Shown piece after piece: positions 43,362 through 51,849 of a stretch of 64,000 bases of DNA. The DNA is taken from the NCBI GenBank assembly GCA_038326325.1, contig JBBQJW010000006.1, forward strand, positions 98,684-162,683, given 5' to 3'. Both the position numbers and the translations under genes were made by a program. The notes below the pieces were generated by a model that saw nothing but the letters and a program-made list of their open reading frames with translations, had not been told where the DNA came from and ran no database searches. The DNA comes from UBA10324 sp038326325. Its GTDB lineage: Bacteria > Bacteroidota > Bacteroidia > Chitinophagales > UBA10324. Within the stretch, counting starts at the first letter, position 1; every line of letters begins with the position of its first letter.

Positions 43362-44831
43362 CTAACTTCCGGCAACTATTCTTCCTGTTTCTCTTCCAAT
43401 CATTTCCACTAACCACATCGGCAGTAAACCCATCACTACAATTGCAATCATCAAAAGCCACGATGCAGAGCGCTCGTACCATGCAGCATCTTTCAATTCC
43501 AGAAAATGAGAATCTTTTATCGGACCGAACATCACTTTCGCAACGGCTTGTAAAATGTAAACTGCTGTAACAACTATTGAAGCACAAGCAAGAACAGTCG
43601 CCACCCGATTAAGTGTAACAGGCGATTGCCATGCACCCATAAATATGGTCATCTCCGAAACGAAACCACTCAATCCCGGTAACCCTAAAGAGCACAACCC
43701 AACTATAATATAAATGCTTCCGATGAAGGGCATCACTTTAAGTAAACCGCCTAATTCGCGAACATCGCGTGTGTGAGCGCGTGAATAAATCATTCCGATT
43801 GCACCGAAGAAAAGGGCTGTCATTAATCCGTGAGAGATCATCTGTAACACTGCGCCAGTTAATGCAGTTTGATTCAGCATTCCGATTCCAAGTAAAACAA
43901 ATCCGCAATGACTTACTGAAGAATAAGCGTTGATGTACTTGATATCTGTTTGCATGAGCGTGGCAAATGCACCATAGATAATGGCAATGGTTGAGAGAAT
44001 AATAATTGCGGTGGAATAATAGTGCGCTCCTTCAGGTAGCATCATGGCTGCAAAACGAATGCAACCGTAACCACCTAACTTCATGCTGATGCCTGCGAGA
44101 AACATGGAACCCGCCGTAGGAGCCGAAGAGTGACCATCGGGCACCCAAATGTGAAAAGGAAACAATGCCGAAAAAATTCCGAAGCCGAAAAAGATAAGTG
44201 GAAAAATAAGATGTTGTGTTTCTGCATCGAGATGCAATGACTGTAACACTGCATAATCAAAACTGCCGTTGCTTGCATGATAAAGTAAAAGTGTTCCAAC
44301 TAAAATCAGTGAAGAACCAGCCATTAACATCAGCGCCAGTTTGGTTGCGCTATAAACTTTGCGACCGCTTCCCCAATGCGCGATAAGTAAAAATTTCGGA
44401 ACTACTGATAACTCTAAAAAGAAAAATGCCATTATCAAATCCATTGAAACAAAAAATCCTATTGCACCGAGCGACAGAATGGTGAGCATCATAAAAAACT
44501 CGCGCGGTTTTTCATCCACCTTCCACGACACTAAAATTGCTGCGACTGTTACAAGTGTGGTGAGCAACAACATTGAAATAGAAATGCCATCTACACCTGC
44601 ATGAAAATTTATATTCCAGGTTTTAAACCATGGATAAACCACTTCAAATAAAAACGGAGAATTATTTCCGGCTGCGCGTGCAATCAAAAATTCGCGAAGC
44701 AATTCGAAGCAACCAAGCAACTCGGCGATAGCGCCGTAAAGCACTGTGTTTTTTACTCTTCTTCCATCAGTAAATAAAGTGAGGAAGAGTGTGATAACCG
44801 GAATGAGAAGAAGGATGATAAGTATATTCAT
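43362..44831 (-). CDS. nuoM: NADH-quinone oxidoreductase subunit M
   Basis: Antiporter-like complex I subunit. 489 residues, about 14 hydrophobic segments. AFFFLELSVVPKFLLIAHWG carries the conserved glutamate; ALFPFHIWVPDGHSSAPTAGS is the ion-path lysine/histidine region. INAYSSVSHCGFVLLGIGM matches the family. The start has no nuoL stop beside it: nuoL ends 7 kb away at 51850, so this gene and nuoN must either be read through from nuoL or have their own promoter in the accessory block. Confidence 0.95.
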   Translation of the reverse strand: MNILIILLLIPVITLFLTLFTDGRRVKNTVLYGAIAELLGCFELLREFLIARAAGNNSPFLFEVVYPWFKTWNINFHAGVDGISISMLLLTTLVTVAAILVSWKVDEKPREFFMMLTILSLGAIGFFVSMDLIMAFFFLELSVVPKFLLIAHWGSGRKVYSATKLALMLMAGSSLILVGTLLLYHASNGSFDYAVLQSLHLDAETQHLIFPLIFFGFGIFSALFPFHIWVPDGHSSAPTAGSMFLAGISMKLGGYGCIRFAAMMLPEGAHYYSTAIIILSTIAIIYGAFATLMQTDIKYINAYSSVSHCGFVLLGIGMLNQTALTGAVLQMISHGLMTALFFGAIGMIYSRAHTRDVRELGGLLKVMPFIGSIYIIVGLCSLGLPGLSGFVSEMTIFMGAWQSPVTLNRVATVLACASIVVTAVYILQAVAKVMFGPIKDSHFLELKDAAWYERSASWLLMIAIVVMGLLPMWLVEMIGRETGRIVAGS

Positions 44832-44919
44832 TGAAATTTTTTCGCGCCGCCAATGTAATAGTTAGAATCAAAAGTGAAAGGTGAATTTGTGAATAATAAA
44901 TGGTCAATTGCGAATATGT

Positions 44920-45165
44920 TTTTGTGGAGATATATGCTAAAGGTATGGAGACAAATGAGCAAGGCGCAGAGCGCGATTGCTTTGACATGGAGTCAGATTT
45001 TTGTTTTGTGGAATTGGGTTGCAATGACATTAAGTCTTATTGTAATTGCATGGAGACAGTCTGCTTACTCGTTTTGCGGGATAGCTTGCGTGTGGAGAGG
45101 AGCTAACGAGTTGTGGAGAGGGTCTGCTTGTTTGTGGAGACAGGCAGATGAGTTGTGGAGCTTAT
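44920..45165 (+). repeat. Degenerate 21-bp tandem repeat with TGGAGA core
   Basis: TGG (usually within TTGTGGAGA) occurs at 44925, 44946, 44988, 45009, 45051, 45093, 45114, 45135 and 45156. All intervals are 21 or 42 bp, so about 12 units of 21 bp are present with three lacking the TGG. In the plus frame this encodes seven-residue units such as LWRGSAC and LWRQADE within a 118-codon open frame (44874-45230). The right half is better conserved than the left, as expected for an ageing array. Confidence 0.8.
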
Positions 45166-45214
45166 CCAGTCGCGGAATACTATTAATATTTAATGCGCTG
45201 GTTTGCGGACTCAA

Positions 45215-45410
45215 CTTTCTTTTGGATTGAACCAAAAGAAAGATTGCAAAGAAAAGTTCATTTACTTCTTTGTCTTCGACACAAAGAAGTAAACAAGAAA
45301 AGTCAAGTCAAACCCGATCGCTCCGCGCGTTTTGACGGCAGCGCTCATCCTCTCTCTATCTCTCTCCTTGATTACTCCTCATCCGCCTTCGGCACCTTCT
45401 CCTGACAGGA
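45215..45410. repeat. Compound hairpin (REP-like) element
   Basis: Three palindromes in a row: CTTTCTTTTGG / CCAAAAGAAAG (about 45219-45246), TTACTTCTTTGT / ACAAAGAAGTAA (about 45264-45294), and CCTTCTCCTGACAGGAGAAGG (about 45389-45410). Between them lies a GC-rich segment (CGATCGCTCCGCGCG). Words of this kind are dispersed between genes in many environmental Bacteroidota. No gene is apparent. Confidence 0.65.
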
Positions 45411-45771
45411 GAAGGAAAATCGCCAAGAAGTATTTTTTGAGGGAACAGTCGCGCTGGTTTGTACTCTGCTGATATTAAACTCGGAATATGAAAATGGGCT
45501 TAGTGGGTTTTTTTATTCATTTTTTATGGTGTAACAGTTTTTGTATATTTTTTTTGACAGGTTGGGATATTGGTATTGAATTAAAATATGGGTTTGATTT
45601 TTTGTTTTTTTAAAAGTTTTCGGATTTTTAGGGATGTGACATGCTACATATATAGTAGTAGCGTGATTATAATACCATGCCCATAGGGTCAATGGTTATA
45701 CTGTAACTTTTAAAGAACCCATGCGTGGAAGGGGCTGAGAGGATTAACAAAACATCCCTCCACCATTAACT

Positions 45772-46659
45772 ATGACACACAAAGTCATGAATTCAAACAA
45801 AATGTTCAGTGCTTCTTTAGGAGTGCTGATGACTAATCAGGCAGTATGGAACACCATTTTAAAAATGCTTTCTGCTGTAACATCACTCAAAGGAGTGATT
45901 GCATCCATTATGACCGTTGCTCAGGTACAAGAGCAAACGAGTAAAGGGATTACCATTGACAAAGGAAACCTTAGAGCTACCATTCTTGAAAAAATTATGG
46001 CAGTGATAGGGGGATTAAAGGCACTTGCAAAGGACACGAACAATCAACAGCTATTTCAGGATGTGAATGTTGCGGAAGGTAAATTGAGAAACATGAGTGA
46101 GGGCAGATTTATCAGTAAGGTTCAATTTATTATTGACCTTGCGAATGATAATATTGCTGACTTGCCGGATTACAATGTTACAGCAACACAGGTGACTTCT
46201 GTTACCACTGATGCGGCTGCGTATGTTGCCATCATGCCTAAAACGCGTGAGACAATTACACTTGTTAAAAATGCTACGGAACAACTGAATGAGTTGGTGA
46301 AAAAAGGTGTAGATGTTTTAGCCATTATTGACAGCTTTATGCTGACATTGAAACAAACAAGCCCGAATTTTTACGCTCAGTATAAGGATGCACGCAAAAT
46401 GATTAACAGCGGAACACGACACAACAAATTTACAGGCAAGGTTGTGAAGGGTAATGTTGTTATCTCTGGTGCTACTTTGAAAATTGTTGGTGAAGATAAA
46501 AGCGGCATGACCGCGTGGAACGGCGAGTTTGAAATTGAAGGTGTGCACACCGGAAAATTTGATGTGATAGTTAATGATGGTGTAACAGAAAAGACGATAC
46601 ACGATTTAACTATGCGCCGTGGTACTGATTTGAATTATGTGATTGATTTGGCTGCTTAA
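45772..46659 (+). CDS. Soluble protein: long helical region plus carboxypeptidase-regulatory-like domain
   Basis: 295 residues, no signal peptide, not recognised by function. Residues about 5-205 are helical (MFSASLGVLMTNQAVWNTILKML, VDVLAIIDSFMLTLKQTSPNF). The C-terminal 80 residues form a beta-sandwich of the carboxypeptidase-regulatory type (FTGKVVKGNVVISGATLKIVG ... WNGEFEIEGVHTGKFDVIV). The only rightward gene in the block between nuoL and nuoM. Like the Fn3-type protein at 22118, it follows a minisatellite, lacks a signal peptide, joins helices to a beta-sandwich and ends in a strong terminator. Confidence 0.7.
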   Translation: MTHKVMNSNKMFSASLGVLMTNQAVWNTILKMLSAVTSLKGVIASIMTVAQVQEQTSKGITIDKGNLRATILEKIMAVIGGLKALAKDTNNQQLFQDVNVAEGKLRNMSEGRFISKVQFIIDLANDNIADLPDYNVTATQVTSVTTDAAAYVAIMPKTRETITLVKNATEQLNELVKKGVDVLAIIDSFMLTLKQTSPNFYAQYKDARKMINSGTRHNKFTGKVVKGNVVISGATLKIVGEDKSGMTAWNGEFEIEGVHTGKFDVIVNDGVTEKTIHDLTMRRGTDLNYVIDLAA

Positions 46660-46700
46660 GTTAGTATCAAGTAGCAAGACACAAGTATCAAAATTGGAAA

Positions 46701-46730
46701 GCCCCGAAGATTTTTTCTTCGGGGCTTTTT
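46701..46730. terminator. Strong terminator after the gene at 45772
   Basis: GCCCCGAAGA pairs perfectly with TCTTCGGGGC around a T-rich loop and is followed by TTTTTTATTTTT. It begins about 42 bp after the stop codon. Confidence 0.92.
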
Positions 46731-46810
46731 TATTTTTGACTGTTACAGCATTGAGCCGACTGAAAGTCGTATTAATTAGTGCAACACGGCAGCATGCCGA
46801 GCTGAACTGA

Positions 46811-46895
46811 GAACCTGTTGCAGACGAATCATTTTTTAAAATGGCGACTTCGGGTTAAACAACAGGTTCCCTTGCAGGAGAACCTGTTGCAGACG
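46811..46895. repeat. 69-bp repeat, copy A (about 1.2 units)
   Basis: GAACCTGTTGCAGACG occurs at 46811 and again at 46880, exactly 69 bp apart. The full unit (46827-46895) matches 48876-48944 at about 65 of 69 positions. Each unit contains the inverted pair AACAGGTTCCC / GAGAACCTGTT. Both copies have the same orientation and flank the T9SS gene pair at 47133-48868. Confidence 0.85.
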
Positions 46896-47132
46896 GAAGA
46901 TTGAAGCAAGCTCAAAATTTTTGTGCTATTGGTGACGGTTGTAAACCGAATTATTTATTTGGGCATTATGGCTGTTGATTGGGATTGAAGAAGTGTAACA
47001 CCCACAAAGGAAGTAATGTGCAGCTTCCTCACTTGCTTATTGAAAGGCAGTAGAGTGAAGCTGTAACAGTTGGTGGCTCGTGCGGACAAGAACCACGGCG
47101 GGGATAAATTGAAAACAGAAATGGTTTGTTGT

Positions 47133-48101
47133 TTATCTCACCACTACCAATTTCCCTCTATAAGTTTTACTACCATATTTTACTTCATAAAAATAAGTGG
47201 CTGCTGCAAGTTTGGTGATGTTGAGTGAATTGTTGTACTCTTTGTTTTTATAAACCAACTGACCGAGGGTGTTGTACAGTGTTACACTTGTGGTTGATTG
47301 CATATTAATTATTTGCCACAGGGGAGTTTCTGTTGACAGCAGGTTTGGAATAATAAGAGGCGGTGAGCTACCACCGCCATGATGAGTAGTATCTTCAACA
47401 TATTCTGTTATGCTAACATCATCAATATAAAAATAACAACCCAAGCCCTGCCACGATTGATGCGGTAGGGTATCTACCTCAAGCAACGAGTCGGTAATAA
47501 AATTTCCAATGATAAAGTATTGTTCGCCACCAGTTGCAGTAAATGTATCTGTTAATCCCACCCAATTTGCTGTATCAGCTTGTGTGAAATTGTAATGAAA
47601 CTTCAACTGCGGAGTATCGGGTATTAAATACTGTGTATTGAAAAACATATAATGGCTCCCAAACAAAACCCCGAAATCTTTACTGATTAAATTTGATGTT
47701 TCTACATAGGATACAAAAAATTCAATCTTGTATCTTTTGTTGGAATCAAGGGGGCTTATTAATTTTCCCTCCGCATATTCTCTTTGGTCATAAGCAGCAA
47801 ATCCAGTAGTTCCAATACCAGAATAAGCAGAACCATCTTTTGCATATTGAAATCCGGCAATATTGTTTGGAACATGACATTGCGCACCAATTGCACACTC
47901 ATTGAAATAATCGGGTGAACTAACATTTGGGTTTCTCCAATTAACAGCATCTTCTAAAAGGGTTAGAGTGCCTGGGCAAGTATCATACTGTTCAAAACTC
48001 GGATTGAGCACTAAATTATTCTGTGCTTTGCAATATGCAATTGAAAATAAAAATAAAAAAGATGGAAGCACAAAGTGCTTCCATCTTTTAAGAATTATCA
48101 T
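47133..48101 (-). CDS. T9SS-secreted NPSFEQ-type protein, distant relative of the 18.5-21.7 kb array
   Basis: 322 residues. A signal peptide (LPSFLFLFSIAYCKAQ) is followed by NNLVLNPSFEQYDTCPG, the same jelly-roll type as the array at 18481-21732, and CYFYIDDVSITEYV closes that domain. A Gly/Pro-rich linker leads to a sorting domain (WQIINMQSTTSVTLYNTLGQLVYKN ... YRGKLVVVR). Its sorting domain is quite unlike that of the array, so it is not a recent copy. The ATG overlaps the stop of the truncated gene upstream (ATGA), implying coupled translation. Confidence 0.82.
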   Translation of the reverse strand: MIILKRWKHFVLPSFLFLFSIAYCKAQNNLVLNPSFEQYDTCPGTLTLLEDAVNWRNPNVSSPDYFNECAIGAQCHVPNNIAGFQYAKDGSAYSGIGTTGFAAYDQREYAEGKLISPLDSNKRYKIEFFVSYVETSNLISKDFGVLFGSHYMFFNTQYLIPDTPQLKFHYNFTQADTANWVGLTDTFTATGGEQYFIIGNFITDSLLEVDTLPHQSWQGLGCYFYIDDVSITEYVEDTTHHGGGSSPPLIIPNLLSTETPLWQIINMQSTTSVTLYNTLGQLVYKNKEYNNSLNITKLAAATYFYEVKYGSKTYRGKLVVVR

Positions 48102-48868
48102 TTTGCTATTTCTATTTTGCTTTGAAAAATAGTTTCGCTTGCTGCCTTTATTTTAACCAAGTAAATTCCGGAGGGGAAATTTTCAGTATTTATCTGTGTC
48201 CGGTATTCGTCCTTGTCTAATTCTTTATGAATTAAATTTCTTCCAAGTATATCGGTTACTTCTATACTCAGATTATTGTAATCACCAAGGTCATAATCAA
48301 TGTTAAAATTATCGGATGCAGGGTTGGGGTAAATAAAGCACTCGCACATTTTTACTCTTGTAAAAGCAGGATGCTCTTCAGTGCGGAAATCAAAGCCATC
48401 TTCATCGGGTTCCATGCCGAGCATTACGCGAGCAGAGTAAACTGCATCGCCTGCCAGCAGGGGTTCCTGCAGGGCAATGGCATACAACACAGCGGTATCT
48501 TCGGGTGTGAGCAATGAATCAGGTTCGGCAAAATGATTCAAATAAATTTCGTTAACAATTTTGCGATTCTCATCCATGTTGCGCTCGCTTACAATCAGAT
48601 TATTGAAGTAAGCAGCGCTATCGAACTGCTTGCTGCGAATTTTCTTTTGCACCATTTCGCTATAGCCGATGGGAGTTGTTTTCATGCTGTCAACAAACTG
48701 CAGGTAAAGATAATCGTCTGCTGCGCCAGTGTTCAGCATGGTTGAATCATCAAGTAATTCACTTAGTGCAAACTGGCGATTGATGTAGCGCATTTCGTCA
48801 GTAAAGCTATTTTGTTCTCGCGGGTCTTCCTGGCATTGGCTTTCTTGTCGGGTACTGACATGTTTCAA
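48098..48868 (-). pseudogene. C-terminal remnant of a T9SS protein, 5' end lost at the 69-bp repeat
   Basis: Up to 256 codons, from a TTG at 48868 or more plausibly an ATG at 48793. There is no signal peptide, although a type A sorting domain is present (CFIYPNPASDNFNIDYDLG ... GIYLVKIKAASETIFQSKIEIAK). A T9SS cargo without a signal peptide could not reach the secretion system. The frame simply runs upstream into the 69-bp repeat, which supplies the stop at 48878-48880. The helical part (YINRQFALSELLDDS, KKIRSKQFDSAAYFNNLI) resembles the tail region of much larger surface proteins. It looks like a deletion or insertion product. Confidence 0.7.
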
Positions 48869-48875
48869 AAGTAGA

Positions 48876-48944
48876 AATCATTTTTTAAAATGGTGACTTC
48901 GGATTAAACAACAGGTTCCCTTATAGGAGAACCTGTTGCAGACG
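48876..48944. repeat. 69-bp repeat, copy B (one unit plus partial)
   Basis: Direct repeat of 46827-46895 with about four differences, followed by the start of a further unit (GAATCATTTTT). It contains the palindromic AACAGGTTCCC / GAGAACCTGTT pair. It abuts the broken 5' end of the T9SS remnant. Confidence 0.85.
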
Positions 48945-49036
48945 AATCATTTTTCTTTTTGACCGTGGTTGTGTTCGTTGATTTTGTAAGATGGATAATG
49001 CGGAATTGATTTTTGTGTTTTTATATTAATAAATTT

Positions 49037-49972
49037 CTATCTCGGCCCCATGAATCGGTCGCCGTTAAAGTGTATCATGTGTTCAGGAACTTCAACAAGC
49101 CACACTTCTGTTTCCCATGCAATTTCTTTTGAGTGTTTTTTGAATTCAGCAAAGTCGGGAAATGCAGTGACATAAATTTTTCCTGCTTTGCAATTCTTCA
49201 GAAATTCTTCTAACTCAACAACACGCTTGGGTGAAACCGGACCGTGAGATGTAACGGCTTCAATAAGGAAGAGCCAATTTCTTGTTTTGTCGTAGATAAC
49301 AACATCAGGCAATTTGCTATGCTGGTCAATCGGGATTCCTAATTGCTTTAATGTATCAGCATCGAGATACAAATCTTTTTTAGCTGTGTCGCCGAGGTAA
49401 AGCACTTCACCGCCATTCGCAAATCTCGGCGCGAAGTGTTCAACAATAGCCGCCTGAACTTCGTTGTGTTTTCCTGCAGAGAGCTTTAGTGTTTTGCCGT
49501 TACTAAGTTTTACAGGAATTAAAATCTGTTTTCTTTCCTTATTGTATTTGGTTGAGAGACTTCCGACTTCAGAGATGAATTTTTCTGAAGCAGATTTCCA
49601 ATCGGCAGTTTCAAATGTTTTAATTGCTTTCAATGCAGAATCAGATAAACCATAATGTGCATTGGGACTATTGACAGGGAGTTTAGGATTGTCGGGATTG
49701 TAATCCGCAATTCGTGCCTGCACGAACTGATGTAACACCTGGCGACGAAAAGTTTCGCGGGTGTTTGGTGCATACTCCTTTTTATAGTTATCACTCACAA
49801 ACTGCATGATGCCCTTTGTGACTTTCAAGCTAAGACGAGATGCATTTTTCCAATCATCATTTTTTCTTATGCCACATAAAGCAAGCAAAGTGTAAGCTGA
49901 TATTTCGTTCTGTTGTTGTGCAGGCAACCCGAGAGCCTTTAAAATTTTCTGTGCTTCTTTAAGTTTCTTCAT
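49037..49972 (-). CDS. Type II restriction endonuclease, BsuBI/PstI family
   Basis: 311 residues, close to the length of BsuBI. An N-terminal helical, winged-helix-like domain (LKALGLPAQQQNEISAYTLLALCGI, TRETFRRQVLHQFVQARIADYNPDN) precedes a C-terminal nuclease domain with a PD-(D/E)xK-like core: LPDVVIYDKTRNWLFLIEAVTSHGPVSPKR, then ELEEFLKNCKAGKIYVTAFPD. These segments match the BsuBI/PstI family, which cuts CTGCAG. CTGCAG sites are common in the window (for example near 3462 and 6030), so the host must be protected by the partner methylase. Overlaps the methylase gene by 14 bp. Confidence 0.88.
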   Translation of the reverse strand: MKKLKEAQKILKALGLPAQQQNEISAYTLLALCGIRKNDDWKNASRLSLKVTKGIMQFVSDNYKKEYAPNTRETFRRQVLHQFVQARIADYNPDNPKLPVNSPNAHYGLSDSALKAIKTFETADWKSASEKFISEVGSLSTKYNKERKQILIPVKLSNGKTLKLSAGKHNEVQAAIVEHFAPRFANGGEVLYLGDTAKKDLYLDADTLKQLGIPIDQHSKLPDVVIYDKTRNWLFLIEAVTSHGPVSPKRVVELEEFLKNCKAGKIYVTAFPDFAEFKKHSKEIAWETEVWLVEVPEHMIHFNGDRFMGPR

Positions 49973-51557
49973 AGTGATGTAAAATATCTGCAGTCTCGAA
50001 ATGAGTATTGACTACTTCATTTACAAACTCTGCCGAAAAGTTATTTGATAAAATAATTTGATTCCCAATTTCTTTAATTAGCTCTAATGGAGGCAGCGGC
50101 ATTTCGCGCAACTCTGTTGCACTCACATTTACATTGCCATTAAAAATCCTAAAGTAGCTGTCGAACAACTCGCTATTTAATAAGGCGCATAAACCTACAA
50201 TTTCATTCCGGTCTAAGTGTCCGTTCTTCCTATAGATGTAATTCAATTTATTTTCTACCCCAATAGAATTCGATTCAATGAAGTTGCTGAAATATGGGGC
50301 TGCAATTAACCTGCTCTTATCATCCTTGCTACTGAACCGTCTTAGTAGAACATAGTTTTTATTCGGGATTAAAATGGATTTTGATTTTTCTTCCATCCTG
50401 ATGTATTGACCTTTGTTCAGTTTTGGAAGAGGCCAAGTCAATTCCATTTTGGTGACATTATGAAGCCAGAAAAGCGGTGTCAGAAAAACTGTTCCGTTTT
50501 GAAATTCATCATGAATGAAATCCAATGCACGAAAAGAAACAACAGGCCCCGTTGAGATTTGAATATTGTAATCGTGGAGTGTCTTGGTCCAATTCTTAAA
50601 TATATCAAGTATTGCTTCTTCTATGTCATTAGTGGGGAAGTGAAGAATTTTTTCTTTTGAATTCAAGTCAATCAAATCATCATGATTAAAATATTTTATT
50701 GATGGAGTTTCAATATCTCTTAATCCATGCGATGATGAAATAATTACTCGCGGGTTTTGAACTCCTTCCCTTTTGACAGCTTTCATGATTACAGTTTCCT
50801 GTAACACTTTATCTCTATCAAATGTGTCTTTGCGGGAAACGAATAAATGGATTTGTCGAAGTTGAACTTCATTGAAAAAGAATTCACGAAAAGATTTGAA
50901 ATAGCTGCCGGAAGTAAAACTTCGTGGTGTAATAAAAATCAATTGTCCATTGGGCTGCAAAAGCTTCGAAGCAATACCGAGAAAAAAAGAATAAATATTC
51001 GGCTGACCACTTACAATTGCTTTTGCTGCAAGTGTTCGCTTATCATCTTTTGAAAGTTTGAAGTAGGGTGGGTTGGAAATAATAATATCGAATGGTTCAA
51101 TCTTTTGGGCAGACAGGTGTTGTGAATCGGAAAGAGAATCAGCAGTATCTAAAATAAAATCATGGACATGTAGCAAATGAATAAAAGAAATTTTTCTTTT
51201 CTCTAACCATTCTTTCAGGTAAGTTAAAGCCATTTGTGAATATGAAATCAAGTTCACATCAGTTTCATAAGTTACCAAATCAATTGAATTCAGGTTATTG
51301 TTTGTCTCAACTATGCGCTCAATCAACGAACACGAAAGGATTGCTGTTCCGCAACCAGGGTCAAGAATTCTAACTTCTGATTTTTCAAAATCGCACATTG
51401 AACTCATTAGGTTCGCAATACCCGTTGGAGTGAAAAATTGACCTTTGCTTTTCTTGTGTTCTGATGTAACTGATTTTGAGTAATGAATACCTAAGCGATC
51501 TGCATAATCACTTGGTAGTTCATTTTCAAATGGAGCAATTGAATCAGTTGTTTTCAC
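49959..51557 (-). CDS. Adenine-N6 DNA methyltransferase of the BsuBI/PstI-type system
   Basis: 532 residues. SAM-binding motif I VRILDPGCGTAILSCSLI (about 63-80) and catalytic motif IV IIISNPPYFKLSK (NPPY, N6-adenine type). RLGIHYSKSVTSEHKKSKGQFFTP at the N-terminus is the usual 'KKxxGQFFTP' element, and the C-terminal target-recognition region contains GNVNVSATELREMPLPP. Protects CTGCAG sites from the overlapping endonuclease. It is the first gene of the pair and lies within the block that separates nuoL from nuoM, a typical mobile cargo. Confidence 0.9.
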   Translation of the reverse strand: MKTTDSIAPFENELPSDYADRLGIHYSKSVTSEHKKSKGQFFTPTGIANLMSSMCDFEKSEVRILDPGCGTAILSCSLIERIVETNNNLNSIDLVTYETDVNLISYSQMALTYLKEWLEKRKISFIHLLHVHDFILDTADSLSDSQHLSAQKIEPFDIIISNPPYFKLSKDDKRTLAAKAIVSGQPNIYSFFLGIASKLLQPNGQLIFITPRSFTSGSYFKSFREFFFNEVQLRQIHLFVSRKDTFDRDKVLQETVIMKAVKREGVQNPRVIISSSHGLRDIETPSIKYFNHDDLIDLNSKEKILHFPTNDIEEAILDIFKNWTKTLHDYNIQISTGPVVSFRALDFIHDEFQNGTVFLTPLFWLHNVTKMELTWPLPKLNKGQYIRMEEKSKSILIPNKNYVLLRRFSSKDDKSRLIAAPYFSNFIESNSIGVENKLNYIYRKNGHLDRNEIVGLCALLNSELFDSYFRIFNGNVNVSATELREMPLPPLELIKEIGNQIILSNNFSAEFVNEVVNTHFETADILHHYEET

Positions 51558-51716
51558 TCCTCAAAGAAAATCTTTTTGATACCACTATTCACAGATTATT
51601 TGAAAAATGTTTACACAATTCAAAAAATTGATATCACATATATAGAAATGAAACAACGCTTCCGATTTAGTGTTGCTTCGGGTTAGCGATTGTAGTGAAA
51701 ATCATTTTTTATGTTT

Positions 51717-51841
51717 CTTCGATAAACTCAGAATGACACCGCTACGCTCACAAAAAATATTGTAACGGAAAGCGCGCAGATTTTTTTTGTAATCAAAAAA
51801 AAGATGAACCCCCAACACTTCGACAAGCTCAGTGTGACAAC
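51717..51841. repeat. Dispersed repeat words in the nuoL-methylase spacer
   Basis: CTTCGATAAACTCAGAATGACAC (51717-51739) and CACTTCGACAAGCTCAGTGTGACAA (51816-51840) are two variants of the same word in the same orientation. The second is a partial palindrome of the CACTGAGCTTGTCGAAGTG type, a repeat found between genes in many environmental bacterial genomes. The 292-bp spacer has no gene. Confidence 0.6.
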
Positions 51842-51849
51842 AGCGTTGT

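Larger units (their letters stand above)
44832..45771. other. Long non-genic region with minisatellite and hairpin repeats
   Basis: 940 bp between nuoM (leftward) and the gene at 45772 (rightward). It contains the 21-bp minisatellite (44920-45165), a compound hairpin element (45215-45410) and an A/T-rich segment (45420-45720) with one TGTAACA motif near 45532. An open frame of 118 codons covers the minisatellite, but its coding status is uncertain. Promoters for nuoM-nuoN and for the gene at 45772 should lie here; I see no clear consensus pair. Confidence 0.6.
46660..47132. other. Non-genic region with terminator, 69-bp repeat and hairpins
   Basis: 473 bp between convergent genes. Holds a strong terminator (46701-46730), a small CGGCA/TGCCG hairpin near 46787, 1.2 units of a 69-bp repeat (46811-46895), a GTGGCTCGTG / CAAGAACCAC hairpin (47073-47096), and TGTWACA motifs near 46741, 46990 and 47062. 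No open frame of note. Confidence 0.6.

Noticed and set aside
44874..45230. Membrane protein of 118 residues
   Set aside because: The frame is kept open mainly by the 21-bp repeat, the composition is odd (many Trp) and no known family is recognised; I record it as a repeat instead of a gene.
45730..45771. TPP riboswitch ahead of the gene at 45772
   Set aside because: GGGGCTGAGAGGAT resembles the conserved CUGAGA segment, but the second conserved half (ACCUGAUC...GCGUAGGGA) is missing and the gene is not thiamine-related.
46827..48944. Integron attC sites for the 69-bp repeats
   Set aside because: The palindrome GTTAAAC...AACAGGTTC superficially recalls attC core sites, but the paired R''/L'' boxes are absent and no integrase gene is seen.
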